A DNA stretch of 64,000 nt from Oxalobacteraceae sp. CFBP 8761 (GCA_014841595.1 JACYUE010000001.1:128193-192192), one strand, 5' to 3'. Numbered from the stretch's first letter, positions 45,694 through 53,939 are shown. The notes: generated by a model from the letters alone, not told the origin. A program made the numbers and translations.

Positions 45694-46974
45694 GTGCTGA
45701 TCGCATCGCTGATTTTTCTCGCAACACTCATTCTGGTCATCTGGCAGCCCCGTGGGCTGGGCATCGGCTGGAGCGCCACTGCCGGCGCTGCGGTCGCGCT
45801 GCTGACCGGTGTCATCCACGTTGCCGACATCCCAGTGGTGTGGGGCATCGTCTGGAATGCGACGGGGGCATTCGTCACCATCATCATCATCAGCCTGCTG
45901 CTGGACAAGGCGGGCTTTTTTGAATGGGCGGCCCTGCACGTTGCGCGCTGGGGCAAGGGCAATGGCCTGCGCCTGTTCATCCTGCTCGTGCTGCTCGGCG
46001 CTGCAGTGTCGGCCCTGTTTGCCAACGATGGCGCAGCGCTGATCCTGACGCCCATCGTGATCGCCATGCTGCTGGCGCTGCGCTTCACGCCCAAGGCGAC
46101 GCTGGCCTTCGTCATGGCGGCCGGCTTCATCGCCGATACGGCCAGCCTGCCGCTGGTCGTGTCAAACCTCGTCAACATCGTCTCGGCCGACTATTTCGGC
46201 ATCAGCTTCGCCCGCTATGCGTCGGTGATGGTGCCGGTCAATCTGGTCGCGGTGGCGGCAACGCTTGGCGCACTCATCTGGTTCTTCCGCAAGGACATCC
46301 CGGCGAACTACGACATGGCGCAATTGAAGCATCCAGGCGATGCCATCCATGACCGGGCAACCTTCATCACTGGCTGGTGGGTACTGGGGATCCTGCTGGT
46401 CGGGTTCTTCTGGCTTGACGACATGGGCGTACCAATCAGCGCCGTGGCGGCGGCCGGCGCAGCACTCCTGCTGGCGGTGGCCGCGCGCGGGCACCGCATC
46501 TCGACGCGCGCCGTGCTGCGCGATGCGCCGTGGCAGATCGTGATCTTTTCGCTCGGCATGTACCTGGTCGTGTATGGCCTGAGGAATGCCGGGCTGACGG
46601 TGTATCTGACCGAGCTGTTGAACTGGTGCGCGCAATACGGTGTCTGGGGTGCCGCGCTCGGCACCGGCTTCATCACGGCGATCCTGTCCTCGATCATGAA
46701 CAATCTGCCGTCGGTGCTGGTGGGCCTCCTGGCCATCGACGCCACCACGACCAGCGGCGTGGTGCGCGAGACGATGGTGTATGCGAACGTCATCGGCGCC
46801 GACCTCGGCCCGAAAATCACCCCGATCGGCAGCCTGGCCACCCTGCTATGGCTGCATGTGCTGGCGGCGAAGGATATCCGGATCTCGTGGGGCTACTATT
46901 TCCGGGTGGGTATCGTGCTGACGCTTCCGGTCCTGTTCGTTACCCTGTGCGCGCTTGCGCTGCGCCTGAGCTAA
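45694..46974 (+). CDS. arsB: Arsenite efflux transporter ArsB
   Basis: The product has 426 aa and about 12 membrane helices. It follows E. coli ArsB closely: start [61 protein letters not shown] and the late [12 protein letters not shown]. The start is GTG with AGGA 6 bp upstream, matching the ArsB N-terminus. It expels arsenite (and antimonite). No arsA ATPase is present, so it runs on the proton gradient. Confidence 0.95.
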   Translation: MLIASLIFLATLILVIWQPRGLGIGWSATAGAAVALLTGVIHVADIPVVWGIVWNATGAFVTIIIISLLLDKAGFFEWAALHVARWGKGNGLRLFILLVLLGAAVSALFANDGAALILTPIVIAMLLALRFTPKATLAFVMAAGFIADTASLPLVVSNLVNIVSADYFGISFARYASVMVPVNLVAVAATLGALIWFFRKDIPANYDMAQLKHPGDAIHDRATFITGWWVLGILLVGFFWLDDMGVPISAVAAAGAALLLAVAARGHRISTRAVLRDAPWQIVIFSLGMYLVVYGLRNAGLTVYLTELLNWCAQYGVWGAALGTGFITAILSSIMNNLPSVLVGLLAIDATTTSGVVRETMVYANVIGADLGPKITPIGSLATLLWLHVLAAKDIRISWGYYFRVGIVLTLPVLFVTLCALALRLS

Positions 46975-46987
46975 GAAAGCTATCGCC

Positions 46988-47707
46988 ATGAATGACACCA
47001 TCCCGAACCTGCCGAATATCCGGCCCGAGCTGCTGGACATGCCGACCGTCGACAAGCTCGAGCCAGTGGGCGACATGAATCACCCGCCACGCATCCTGCT
47101 GCTGTACGGTTCGCTGCGCGAACGCTCGTTCAGCCGCTTTCTCACCTTCGAGGCCGCGCGCATCCTCGAGCACTTCGGCGCTGAGGTGAAAATTTTCGAT
47201 CCGATGACCTTGCCGATGGTGGGCAGCGTGCCGGAGACGCACCCGAAAGTCGTCGAACTGCGCGCGTTGTGCCTGTGGTCGGAAGGCCAGGTCTGGTGCA
47301 GCCCCGAGCGCCACGGCACGGTAACCGGCGTGATGAAGAACCAGATCGACTGGATCCCGCTGGAACAGGGCGCCGTACGCCCGAGCCAGGGCCGGACGCT
47401 GGCCGTGATGCAGGTCTGCGGCGGGTCGCAATCGTTCAACGTCGTCAACACGCTGCGCCTCCTGGGGCGCTGGATGCGCATGATCACGATTCCGAACCAG
47501 TCGTCGGTGCCGATGGCGTACAAGGAATTCGATGACGAAGGCCGAATGCGGCCCTCGGCGTATTACGACCGCGTGGTCGACGTGATGGAGGAGCTGGTCA
47601 AGTTCACGCTGCTGACCAGGGGCCGGAGCGACTATCTGACCGATCGGTACAGCGAGCGTAATGAGCGTGCGCTCAAGGCGATTGACCGGCAGATTGGGAA
47701 AATTTGA
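46988..47707 (+). CDS. arsH: ArsH, NADPH-dependent FMN reductase for organoarsenicals
   Basis: The product has 239 aa with the flavodoxin-like FMN site [21 protein letters not shown] and [18 protein letters not shown], both ArsH hallmarks. Known members oxidise trivalent methylarsenicals and reduce quinones. It closes the ars operon, 13 bp after arsB. The low-GC island starts 33 bp after its stop. Confidence 0.93.
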   Translation: MNDTIPNLPNIRPELLDMPTVDKLEPVGDMNHPPRILLLYGSLRERSFSRFLTFEAARILEHFGAEVKIFDPMTLPMVGSVPETHPKVVELRALCLWSEGQVWCSPERHGTVTGVMKNQIDWIPLEQGAVRPSQGRTLAVMQVCGGSQSFNVVNTLRLLGRWMRMITIPNQSSVPMAYKEFDDEGRMRPSAYYDRVVDVMEELVKFTLLTRGRSDYLTDRYSERNERALKAIDRQIGKI

Positions 47708-47740
47708 ACGACATCGATCTTCGTCGGACGCAGTTGTGTA

Positions 47741-47763
47741 CGAACAATAAAGTTCAACACAAG
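47741..47763. repeat. Left copy of the 23-bp inverted repeat bounding the small-ORF island
   Basis: CGAACAATAAAGTTC (47741-47755) continued by AACACAAG. It matches the reverse complement of 49896-49918 at 21 of 23 bases, including a perfect 15-base core. GAACAATAA here also reads E-Q-stop, as it does at the end of the Nudix gene at the right copy. Confidence 0.85.
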
Positions 47764-47799
47764 AGGCGAGGGCGGACATGCTTTGGCGAACTTCCGCCT

Positions 47800-47811
47800 T
47801 CGGCCAAAAGC
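47800..47811 (+). repeat. Island repeat R0 (short, precedes ORF A)
   Basis: TCGGCCAAAAGC, preceded by TTCCGC, so that CCGC.. and GCGG could fold into a small stem. It is the 3' module of the repeat family described at 48150. It sits 14 bp before the ORF A start. Confidence 0.6.
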
Positions 47812-47825
47812 GGAAAGGATGGAAC

Positions 47826-48134
47826 GTGAAGAATATTCAGATTTTTGATGGCGCCGATAACGCAGTCTATGACATCTTTGCTGCAGCTGATGAAGAATTC
47901 GCCCTTATCTTCCCAGACGGCACAGACGTAGCCTTTATCGATGAGGTCTATCAAAACCAGCCACCGGAAGCCTTAAATGCAGCCTTCACAGCGATCTGGA
48001 AACGCCGTGTCCCCAAGCGCGAAGCAATGGGCATTCACGGCATCCTCTTTTACGAGCGTGAGCACAAGAAGATCTACTATCCTACGCGTCGCGATGAGCA
48101 GGCAATCAATCCAGACGGTTCAAAACTAAGATAG
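47826..48134 (+). CDS. Island ORF A, unknown 102-aa protein
   Basis: The protein is soluble, slightly acidic and rich in aromatic residues, for example AADEEFALIFPDGTDVAFIDE and GILFYEREHKKIYYPTRRDE. I do not recognise a family; the size and style resemble immunity or cassette-borne proteins, but no partner toxin is visible. GTG 47826 is supported by AAAGGA at 47814-47819. A frame without stop continues upstream but lacks a Shine-Dalgarno. Base composition is visibly lower in GC than the flanking ars and Nudix genes. Confidence 0.65.
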   Translation: MKNIQIFDGADNAVYDIFAAADEEFALIFPDGTDVAFIDEVYQNQPPEALNAAFTAIWKRRVPKREAMGIHGILFYEREHKKIYYPTRRDEQAINPDGSKLR

Positions 48135-48149
48135 CGAAGGTCCACAATC

Positions 48150-48246
48150 GGTCGGAACCGGTCCTTTATGCCAGTCTGCAATTTGCGGCCTTGATGGGCT
48201 GCTATGCTGGTCTGAAGGGCCGAGATCGGCCAGAAGCAGTCGTTCA
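48150..48246 (+). repeat. Island repeat R1
   Basis: Modules in order: palindrome GGTCGGAACCGG (48150-48161), CAGTCTGC starting 22 bp later (48172), TGCTATGCTGG (48200), and TCGGCCAGAAGC starting 26 bp after that (48226), then AGTCGTTC. It separates ORF A from ORF B. The same modules with the same spacings are found in R2 and R4. Confidence 0.75.
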
Positions 48247-48319
48247 AGAAAACGTGAATACGTCAGGCACTTGGCGTTGGCAGCATCGTTGAATCGGTCA
48301 TCATTCGATGGAATCACAG

Positions 48320-48826
48320 ATGAGTTTCGAAACCGTACGTCAAATTCTTTGTATCCGTGACGGCGACCTTCCTGACATCGATTTCGATTTCGGGCAGAAG
48401 CCGGTTGTCGGTGATGCATACGCCATTATTCAAGGCCGTGCTACTCATTTGGTGTCAAGGTCCGCTTATTACTGGTCACGCAGTAGAAGCGAAGAATGTG
48501 TGATTAGTTTTGGTGAAAATCCTGCACTTGCCGTTCTTACGGGCGAGGCCGAGCCGTTCCACGTCGTGTTTGGCGGGCTACGGTCAGCGAGTGGCGCACC
48601 AATTTCCGACTTAGGTGTCTTCGTTTGGGAAACTTCTATCACCTTGGACTATAGAGGGGGACCGGATTGGGATGACCCTGCAATACTTGGGCTATTTGAG
48701 ATCATGCGGGATTTAAAAGCACTTGCGAAGCGTGCAACGATTTCTCACACCGGCAACATATATGAAACTGAAGAGGAGATCCTGCTCTCCGCGTTCCACG
48801 CCTGGTCAGACGCTCTTGGGAATTAG
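48320..48826 (+). CDS. Island ORF B, unknown 168-aa protein
   Basis: The protein is soluble and acidic, with no signal peptide and no membrane segment; it ends ..LLSAFHAWSDALGN. Tryptophan, tyrosine and acidic residues are frequent (GGPDWDDPAIL, ETEEEILLSAF), a pattern seen in many immunity-like proteins. I do not recognise a family. GGAA 6 bp before ATG 48320 favours it over ATG 48308. Low-GC codon usage unlike the flanking genes. Confidence 0.65.
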   Translation: MSFETVRQILCIRDGDLPDIDFDFGQKPVVGDAYAIIQGRATHLVSRSAYYWSRSRSEECVISFGENPALAVLTGEAEPFHVVFGGLRSASGAPISDLGVFVWETSITLDYRGGPDWDDPAILGLFEIMRDLKALAKRATISHTGNIYETEEEILLSAFHAWSDALGN

Positions 48827-48863
48827 GCCAGCTCCGATTACGGATGGGTCAAGGTCTGCCTCG

Positions 48864-48994
48864 GGTCGGGTCCGGCTTTTCGTTACAGTCCGCGAACGTC
48901 CGCAGTGGGTCGGTACCGGCCTGTCGCGGCCACCGCCGAATTTTCAACGGGCAACCTGCTATGCTGGCTCGACCGACCGAATTCGGCCAGAAGC
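48864..48994 (+). repeat. Island repeat R2 (with internal duplication)
   Basis: GGTCGGGTCCGG (48864), CAGTCCGC 22 bp later (48886), a second palindrome GGTCGGTACCGG (48908-48919) within an extra segment of about 43 bp, then TGCTATGCTGG (48957) and TCGGCCAGAAGC 26 bp after it (48983). The spacings equal those of R1. It ends 30 bp before ORF C. Confidence 0.75.
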
Positions 48995-49024
48995 GGACAT
49001 GCATAACGACTCTAAAGGGATGTA

Positions 49025-49339
49025 ATGGACGTACTTACAGTGACGATTGAGCGATTCGTTGACGACCACTTTCCTGGTTTCGTGGAGTGCATCTTGCTTG
49101 ACTCTGAAGACTGCTCACATCGTTTCGTTGAGAAAGTTCCTGTCGTAACTACTGCAAACCTGTCGCTCGACAGCGCCTATCCTCAGCCAGGTTGTATCGC
49201 TTGCGTGGTTGAAGACGAATGGATTGATGAGCGAGGGCGGCCACTGGCCCGCGTCAGCACTACCAATCCATGGGGTGTCGAATCGACAACTGGCGATACA
49301 ACCTTTACGGTCCTGCGCAACCAGATTGATCGTGTGTGA
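49025..49339 (+). CDS. Island ORF C, unknown 104-aa protein
   Basis: The protein looks like an all-beta domain: alternating hydrophobic strands, ..VECILLDSEDCSHRFVEK.., ..PGCIACVVEDEWIDERGR.., ..PWGVESTTGDTTFTVL... It has three or four cysteines. I recall similar lone hypothetical proteins in other proteobacteria but cannot name a family. AAAGGGA at 49014-49020 supports ATG 49025. Function unknown. Confidence 0.7.
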   Translation: MDVLTVTIERFVDDHFPGFVECILLDSEDCSHRFVEKVPVVTTANLSLDSAYPQPGCIACVVEDEWIDERGRPLARVSTTNPWGVESTTGDTTFTVLRNQIDRV

Positions 49340-49353
49340 TGCCGTCTGCTTTG

Positions 49354-49408
49354 GGTCGGGAGCTGCCGTACACCTGGAGGGCAGAAACCGGCCAAACGCA
49401 ATCGTTCG
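49354..49408 (+). repeat. Island repeat R3 (diverged)
   Basis: Begins with a decayed GGTCGGGAGCTGCC and ends with CCGGCCAAACGCAATCGTTC (49388-49407). That end matches the end of R1 (TCGGCCAGAAGCAGTCGTTC) at 16 of 20 bases. The middle modules are missing. It lies between ORF C and ORF D. Confidence 0.6.
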
Positions 49409-49438
49409 TGTCGAGACAAAGATTTGCCGGGAGAATGG

Positions 49439-49684
49439 ATGCTAGATCCGACAATCAAGCTCTATGACGCTGTCAGGATCACGGAGTTACGGCAGCCCGT
49501 CCGTTCTGACTTGGGCGCCGGTGACATTCGCAAGCCACAGGTTGGTGACGTCGCATGGGTCATCGAGATTTACGAAAATCCACCGGGGTACGAGCTGGAA
49601 TGCAGCGACAAGGACGGTACGACCGAATGGTTGCAGGGATTCCGGGCGGAAGAAATCAAGCTTGAGAAGCTCGTCAAAGCATAG
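49439..49684 (+). CDS. Island ORF D, DUF4926-like small protein
   Basis: The product has 81 aa. IKLYDAVRITELRQP, VGDVAWVIEIYENPPGYELECSDKDG and TTEWLQGFRAEEIK-type segments resemble DUF4926, a small SH3-like beta fold often encoded near toxin-immunity genes. GGGAGA is 5 bp before ATG 49439. Family call is tentative. No toxin gene accompanies it. Confidence 0.65.
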   Translation: MLDPTIKLYDAVRITELRQPVRSDLGAGDIRKPQVGDVAWVIEIYENPPGYELECSDKDGTTEWLQGFRAEEIKLEKLVKA

Positions 49685-49713
49685 TGCTCATGGAGCTTGG
49701 CATCTCCGCTTCG

Positions 49714-49800
49714 GGTCGGATCCGGTCCTCCATGACAGTCTGCGATTTTCCGCTCCTAGCGACCTGCGATGCCTGAACTGAACGGCCGCCATCGGCCTTG
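49714..49800 (+). repeat. Island repeat R4 (last)
   Basis: GGTCGGATCCGG (49714-49725), CAGTCTGC 22 bp later (49736), TGCGATGCCTG (49765), TCGGCC 27 bp after it (49792). It follows ORF D, so every island ORF has a repeat on both sides. No ORF follows it on the plus strand. Confidence 0.75.
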
Positions 49801-49838
49801 GATTCAACCGGTCGAATAGGGCGAAGTAACCAACAGGC

Positions 49839-49853
49839 CGTGTCAAACTTTAT
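49839..49853 (+). repeat. Extra copy of the inverted-repeat core
   Basis: CGTGTCAAACTTTAT resembles GCGTCGAACTTTAT at 49899-49912 (12 of 14) in the same orientation, 59 bp away. With the left copy read in reverse (GTGTTGAACTTTAT) this makes three copies of GYGTYRAACTTTAT at the island borders. Confidence 0.6.
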
Positions 49854-49895
49854 CCGCATACCCAGCATGTCGACATCTTTCGCCTCATAGCAGGG

Positions 49896-49918
49896 CTTGC
49901 GTCGAACTTTATTGTTCG
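49896..49918. repeat. Right copy of the 23-bp inverted repeat bounding the island
   Basis: CTTGCGTC followed by GAACTTTATTGTTCG. Its reverse complement matches 47741-47763 at 21 of 23. It contains the last two codons and the stop of the Nudix gene. Weaker similarity goes on inward (AGGCGA, GACATGCT on both sides), suggesting a diverged inverted duplication of some 70 bp. Confidence 0.85.
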
Positions 49919-50448
49919 CCCACAGCAGCGCCTGCCGCCAGCATGGCCAGCGCATACCTGAGCATCCACGTTTCACGCGCAATCGACAACCCCATGTGCG
50001 CCGGCTTGGTACCCAGTATCCGCTCGTTGTGTTCGATGGCGGCGTCGATATCGATCCAGCGCGGCACCATGCCGTTGGCCACCTCGTACGCTTCGGGCGA
50101 GGTCGCGCCCAATTCGCCGTCAACGCGGCAGCGATAGAAGTGCGAGCGCATTAACAGCACGTCGTAGCCACTTTTCAGCGGCGGGCGATGCTCGTCGAGA
50201 TAGCCGACATAACCCTCGACGGTAACATTGGCGGCGCCCGTTTCTTCCCGCAGTTCGCGGCGCAGGCCGTCGATTGGGTCTTCGCCCGCATCCAGCCCGC
50301 CACCCGGGAAGCTGTAGTCATCGTACCGACGGGTATACAGCAGCAAAATGTCGCGGCCGCGCAGGATGATGGCGCGCACGGCCTGCCGTTCGAAGATGGT
50401 ACCTTCGAGCGAGACGCCAGGATGGGTCAGTGTATGCAGCAGCGTCAC
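49909..50448 (-). CDS. Nudix hydrolase
   Basis: The product has 179 aa. The Nudix box GGGLDAGEDPIDGLRRELREETGA fits Gx5Ex7REUXEEXGU. It hydrolyses a nucleoside diphosphate linked to some moiety; substrate unknown. The start is GTG, with CCAGGAG 5 bp upstream. It lies 79 bp after folK on the same strand. Its 3' end lies in the right inverted repeat of the island. Confidence 0.9.
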   Translation of the reverse strand: MTLLHTLTHPGVSLEGTIFERQAVRAIILRGRDILLLYTRRYDDYSFPGGGLDAGEDPIDGLRRELREETGAANVTVEGYVGYLDEHRPPLKSGYDVLLMRSHFYRCRVDGELGATSPEAYEVANGMVPRWIDIDAAIEHNERILGTKPAHMGLSIARETWMLRYALAMLAAGAAVGEQ

Positions 50449-50527
50449 AAGAACTCCTGGTACTTCATCAAAGTGGGCGCCGTGGCATCAAGGTCACAAC
50501 TGGCGCGCTGCGACTGACGCCCGGGTA

Positions 50528-51001
50528 TCAGTCGAGTTTGGCGATCGTCTGGCCGGCCACCAGTTGCGCGAAGTCGCGCGCAGCGCCGTGGCCGGGAATG
50601 ACGATGTCCGGCGCGATTTCCAGCAGCGGCGCGATCACGAACGCGCGTTCGTGCATGCGCGGATGCGGCACGGTCAAGGTATCGGTGGCGATCGTCTCGT
50701 CGCCGTACAGCAGCAGGTCGAGGTCGAGTGTGCGCGGGGCGTTGTGGTACGGGCGCTCGCGGCCATGGGCCTGTTCGATGGCTTGCAGCGCCGCCAGCAG
50801 TTCGTGCGCGCCAAGTGACGTATCCAGGCAGGCCACGGCGTTGATGTAATCGTCGCCGCTCGAGTCGATCGGGGCGGTGCGGTACATGCTGGACGTGTGC
50901 AGCAGCATGCCGCCGTCCATGCGCGCCAGGCGCGCGAGCGCATCGAGCACATTGCCACGCGCGTCGCCCAGGTTCGCACCGATGCCGATATAGGCGATCA
51001 T
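50528..51001 (-). CDS. folK: 2-amino-4-hydroxy-6-hydroxymethyldihydropteridine diphosphokinase
   Basis: The product has 157 aa of the HPPK family. Signatures are YIGIGANLGDARGN, SSMYRTAPID, and the metal-binding PRTLDLDLLLYGD with PHPRMHERAFV. It transfers pyrophosphate from ATP to the pterin in folate synthesis. Its start overlaps the pcnB stop (ATGA), the common pcnB-folK pairing. Confidence 0.96.
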   Translation of the reverse strand: MIAYIGIGANLGDARGNVLDALARLARMDGGMLLHTSSMYRTAPIDSSGDDYINAVACLDTSLGAHELLAALQAIEQAHGRERPYHNAPRTLDLDLLLYGDETIATDTLTVPHPRMHERAFVIAPLLEIAPDIVIPGHGAARDFAQLVAGQTIAKLD

Positions 51002-52461
51002 TTGCCGCGCATGGCCCGGTACTTGGCTTCTTCGTGCGCTGCATAGGCAGCATCGCGGGCCCGGTCTTCGGCGGTCAGGCCATCGTCAGGGTCCGGCGCA
51101 TGCACGGCGCCGCCGACCTCGCCTTCGCCGCCGGCCTTGCGTGGCGCGCGCCGCGGACGGCGCTTCTTGGCCGGGCCGCCTTCGCGCTCGCGCGAGACGG
51201 CCACTTCAACCAGGCGCTCGCGATCGCCTCCTTCGGCGGCATAGAAATCGGTCCACCAGTCGCCGATTTCCATGTCGAGTTCACCCGATTCGCAGCGCAG
51301 CAGCAGGAAGTCGTAGCCGGCGCGGAAGCGCGGATGTTCGAGGAGCTTGTACGGCGCGCGGCCGGCGCGGCGTTCGAAGCGCGGCTGCATGGCCCAGATG
51401 TCGCGCATGTCGGTGGCGATGCGGCGTTGCAGGGCCAGGTTCTCGGTCTGCGTTTCGAGCACGTCGTCGGCCGCCAAGTGCAGGGCAGGGATCGGCGACT
51501 CGCCGCCGGCAACATAGGCCGTCCATTTTTCGAGTACCTGGTGCCACAGCAGTGACGCAAACAGGAAGCCTGGCGAGACGCCCTTGCCGGCCTTGATGCG
51601 GTTGTCGGTGGACTCGAGCGCCAGCGTGACGAACTTCATGCCGATCGGCTGCTCGAGCACGACATCCAGCAGCGGCAGCAGGCCATGGTGCAGGCCGGCC
51701 GAACGCAATTGCTGCAGGCAGGCCAGCGCGTGGCCGGACATGAGCAGCTTGAGCATCTCGTCGAACACGCGCGCGGCCGGCACGTTGTCGATCAACGGGG
51801 CCATGACGGGGATCGGCGCCAGCGTGGCCTGCTCGATCGAGAAGCCCAGCTTGGCCGCGAAGCGCACCACGCGCAGCATGCGCACCGGGTCTTCGCGGTA
51901 GCGTTCCTCGGGCACGCCGATGATGCGCAGCAGCTTGTTGCGGATGTCTTCCATGCCGCCGTGGTAATCGAGCACCTGCTGGCTGGCCGGGTCGTAGTAC
52001 AGGGCGTTGATGGTGAAGTCGCGGCGCGCCGCGTCTTCGTGCTGCGGACCGAAGCTGTTGTCGCGCAGGACGCGGCCATGTTCGTCCTTCGGCGCGTTGT
52101 CGCTGCCGTTGCCGCGGAAGGTGGTCACCTCGAGCAGGTCCTGGCCGAACATCACGTGCACGATCTGGAAGCGCCGGCCGATGATGAAGGCGCGCCGGAA
52201 CAGTTTTTTCACCTGTTCGGGCGTGGCGTCGGTGGCGATGTCGAAGTCCTTGGGTTTGACGCCCAGCAGCATGTCGCGCACGGCGCCGCCGACGACGAAG
52301 GCCTGGTAGCCGGCTTCCTGCAACGCCTGTGTCACGCGGATCGCGTTGGACGACACGCTGCGCGGGTCGATCCCGTGTTCGTCGGGGCCAAGGATGACCG
52401 GCTCGGTCGGGTCGCGCTGGTCTTTCACACCCAGGATTTTACGGATGAAGGTTTTAATCAT
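50998..52461 (-). CDS. pcnB: Poly(A) polymerase I
   Basis: The product has 487 aa: a class II nucleotidyltransferase head (GGAVRDMLLG, DFDIATDATPEQ with the catalytic Asp pair, RRDFTINALYYD), RNA-binding middle (YREDPVRMLRVVRFAAKLGF) and a basic C-terminal tail (AKKRRPRRAPRKAGG). It adds 3' A tails that promote RNA decay. It overlaps the HAD gene by 8 bp and folK by 4 bp. Confidence 0.95.
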   Translation of the reverse strand: MIKTFIRKILGVKDQRDPTEPVILGPDEHGIDPRSVSSNAIRVTQALQEAGYQAFVVGGAVRDMLLGVKPKDFDIATDATPEQVKKLFRRAFIIGRRFQIVHVMFGQDLLEVTTFRGNGSDNAPKDEHGRVLRDNSFGPQHEDAARRDFTINALYYDPASQQVLDYHGGMEDIRNKLLRIIGVPEERYREDPVRMLRVVRFAAKLGFSIEQATLAPIPVMAPLIDNVPAARVFDEMLKLLMSGHALACLQQLRSAGLHHGLLPLLDVVLEQPIGMKFVTLALESTDNRIKAGKGVSPGFLFASLLWHQVLEKWTAYVAGGESPIPALHLAADDVLETQTENLALQRRIATDMRDIWAMQPRFERRAGRAPYKLLEHPRFRAGYDFLLLRCESGELDMEIGDWWTDFYAAEGGDRERLVEVAVSREREGGPAKKRRPRRAPRKAGGEGEVGGAVHAPDPDDGLTAEDRARDAAYAAHEEAKYRAMRGK

Positions 52462-53128
52462 TGAATAGTTGGATGGTTGGCCAGCCCTGTTCGCGCGCGT
52501 GGCTTGCGAGCGCCTTGCCGGGATTGGTGGCGACCGGGTGAGACACGATCGACAGCAGCGGGATGTCGTTGTGCGAATCGCTGTAGAAGTAGCTGCGCCC
52601 GAAGCTGTCGAACGGCTGCCCCAGGCGTTCGAGCCAGGCGTGCATGTGAACGACCTTGCCAGGGCCCGATGTCGGCGTGCCGGCCAGGCGCCCGGTGAGC
52701 ATGCCGGCCGCGTCGAATTCGGGCATGGCGGCGATGTGGTGCTCGACGCCGAAGGCTGCCGCGATCGGCGCCGTGATGAAGTGGTTGGTGGCGGTGATGA
52801 TCGCCACCAGATCGCCGGCTTCCTGGTGATCGCGCACGAGCTGAAGGGCCTGCGGCGTGATGGCCGGCTCGATCACTTCGCGCATATAGCGCGCATACAG
52901 TGCATCGAGTTCCGCGCGCGGGAACGCCGCCAGCGTGCCGAGCGCGAATTCGAGGTACTCGACCGGATCTAGCACGCCGGCATTGTACTGGGCGAAGAAG
53001 GCGTCGTTGCGGGCGCGGTAGGCGTCGCCATCGACCGCGCCGACCCGCGCCAGAAATTCGCCCCATTCGTGATCGGAGTCGATCGGCAGCAGCGTGTGGT
53101 CGAGGTCAAACAGGGCGAGGTTTTTCAT
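52454..53128 (-). CDS. HAD-family hydrolase (HAD-IB, SerB-like)
   Basis: The product has 224 aa. Motif I is FDLDHTLLP (nucleophile Asp8), motif II is ITATNHF, and motif IV is SDSHNDIPLL. The group contains phosphoserine-phosphatase-like phosphatases found next to hda in many betaproteobacteria, with unknown natural substrate. It overlaps hda by 4 bp (ATGA) and pcnB by 8 bp, so all three are in one operon. Confidence 0.9.
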   Translation of the reverse strand: MKNLALFDLDHTLLPIDSDHEWGEFLARVGAVDGDAYRARNDAFFAQYNAGVLDPVEYLEFALGTLAAFPRAELDALYARYMREVIEPAITPQALQLVRDHQEAGDLVAIITATNHFITAPIAAAFGVEHHIAAMPEFDAAGMLTGRLAGTPTSGPGKVVHMHAWLERLGQPFDSFGRSYFYSDSHNDIPLLSIVSHPVATNPGKALASHAREQGWPTIQLFND

Positions 53129-53808
53129 TCTTTGGATTCGAGCGGCAGGTTTTCTTGCAACAGCAGGTCGCGCAGCAGCGGCAGCGTGACCGGCCGCTGG
53201 GTTTCAAGCGAATACTGGTCAAGCGCATCGAGCATCGTCGACAGGGAACGCATGTCGCGTTTGAAATGAGACAACAAATAGGGTAACACGCTGGCCGACA
53301 GCGTCAAACCGCGCGCCTCGGCGGCGTGCGTCAGCGCTTCGATCTTCTGGTCGTCGGACAGGCCGTGGATCTGGTACACCAGGCCCCAGCCCATGCGCGT
53401 ACGCAGGTCTTCGCGCACCTGCAGCACTGCCGGCGGCACGGGGCCGGTGCAGACCATGTAGGCGCCGTGTTCGCGGATCTGGTTGAACAGTGCAAACGCA
53501 TCGATCTGGCGCCGGGCACTGAGGCGATGGCAGTCGTCGAGCAGGTACAGCGTGGTGCCGGCGGCATGCACGAACTGGCTGGCCGGCGCATCGAACGGGA
53601 TGTAGCGCGCGCCCGGGCTGGCGGCCAGGCCGTGCAGCAGGTGGGTCTTGCCGGCGCCGGTGTCGCCCCACAGATAGGCGAAATGCTCGCGCGAGCTGCG
53701 CTCGGCGAACAGGTGCATCAGGTGCGTCAGCTCGGCATTGGCCCCGACCTGGAAGGTGTCGAGGCTCTGGGCCGGTTCGGCGCCTAAATCGAGCACCAGC
53801 TGTTTCAT
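53125..53808 (-). CDS. hda: DnaA regulatory inactivator Hda
   Basis: The product is a 227-aa AAA+ protein homologous to the DnaA ATPase domain. The N-terminal clamp-binding peptide QLVLDL (residues 3-8) and Walker A GDTGAGKTHLL are visible, followed by YLLDDCHRL (Walker B). It promotes hydrolysis of DnaA-ATP after initiation. I start at CAT 53806-53808, which puts the clamp motif at the N-terminus; the open frame reaching 54000 runs into the purM promoter. Confidence 0.93.
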   Translation of the reverse strand: MKQLVLDLGAEPAQSLDTFQVGANAELTHLMHLFAERSSREHFAYLWGDTGAGKTHLLHGLAASPGARYIPFDAPASQFVHAAGTTLYLLDDCHRLSARRQIDAFALFNQIREHGAYMVCTGPVPPAVLQVREDLRTRMGWGLVYQIHGLSDDQKIEALTHAAEARGLTLSASVLPYLLSHFKRDMRSLSTMLDALDQYSLETQRPVTLPLLRDLLLQENLPLESKE

Positions 53809-53930
53809 CGCGAGGGCCGATTCATGCCGGAAGATGGAGGAATGGGCATGCCAGTAAGGATAAGTTTTCGTTGTTATGTACGTTAAACGGCGGCGGTCGG
53901 CCCATAAAAGGAATACAGGGGAAGCCGTTT

Positions 53931-53939
53931 TGCTAAAAT
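53931..53939 (+). promoter_or_regulatory. Extended -10 promoter of purM
   Basis: TGCTAAAAT (TGn-TAAAAT) lies 59 bp before the purM start. No clear -35 is visible, as is common for extended -10 promoters. The same string occurs upstream of grpE (28983). Confidence 0.5.

Noticed and set aside
48842..49050. Small open frames inside repeat R2
   Set aside because: They consist of repeat sequence (VRSGSVPACRG-like residues), overlap ORF C and have no Shine-Dalgarno.
47741..49918. Insertion sequence or miniature transposon
   Set aside because: No transposase, no clear target-site duplication, and the right repeat is inside the Nudix coding sequence.
47741..49918. Classical integron cassette array
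   Set aside because: No tyrosine integrase in the window and I could not find paired RYYYAAC/GTTRRRY core sites around the ORFs. Kept only as an analogy.
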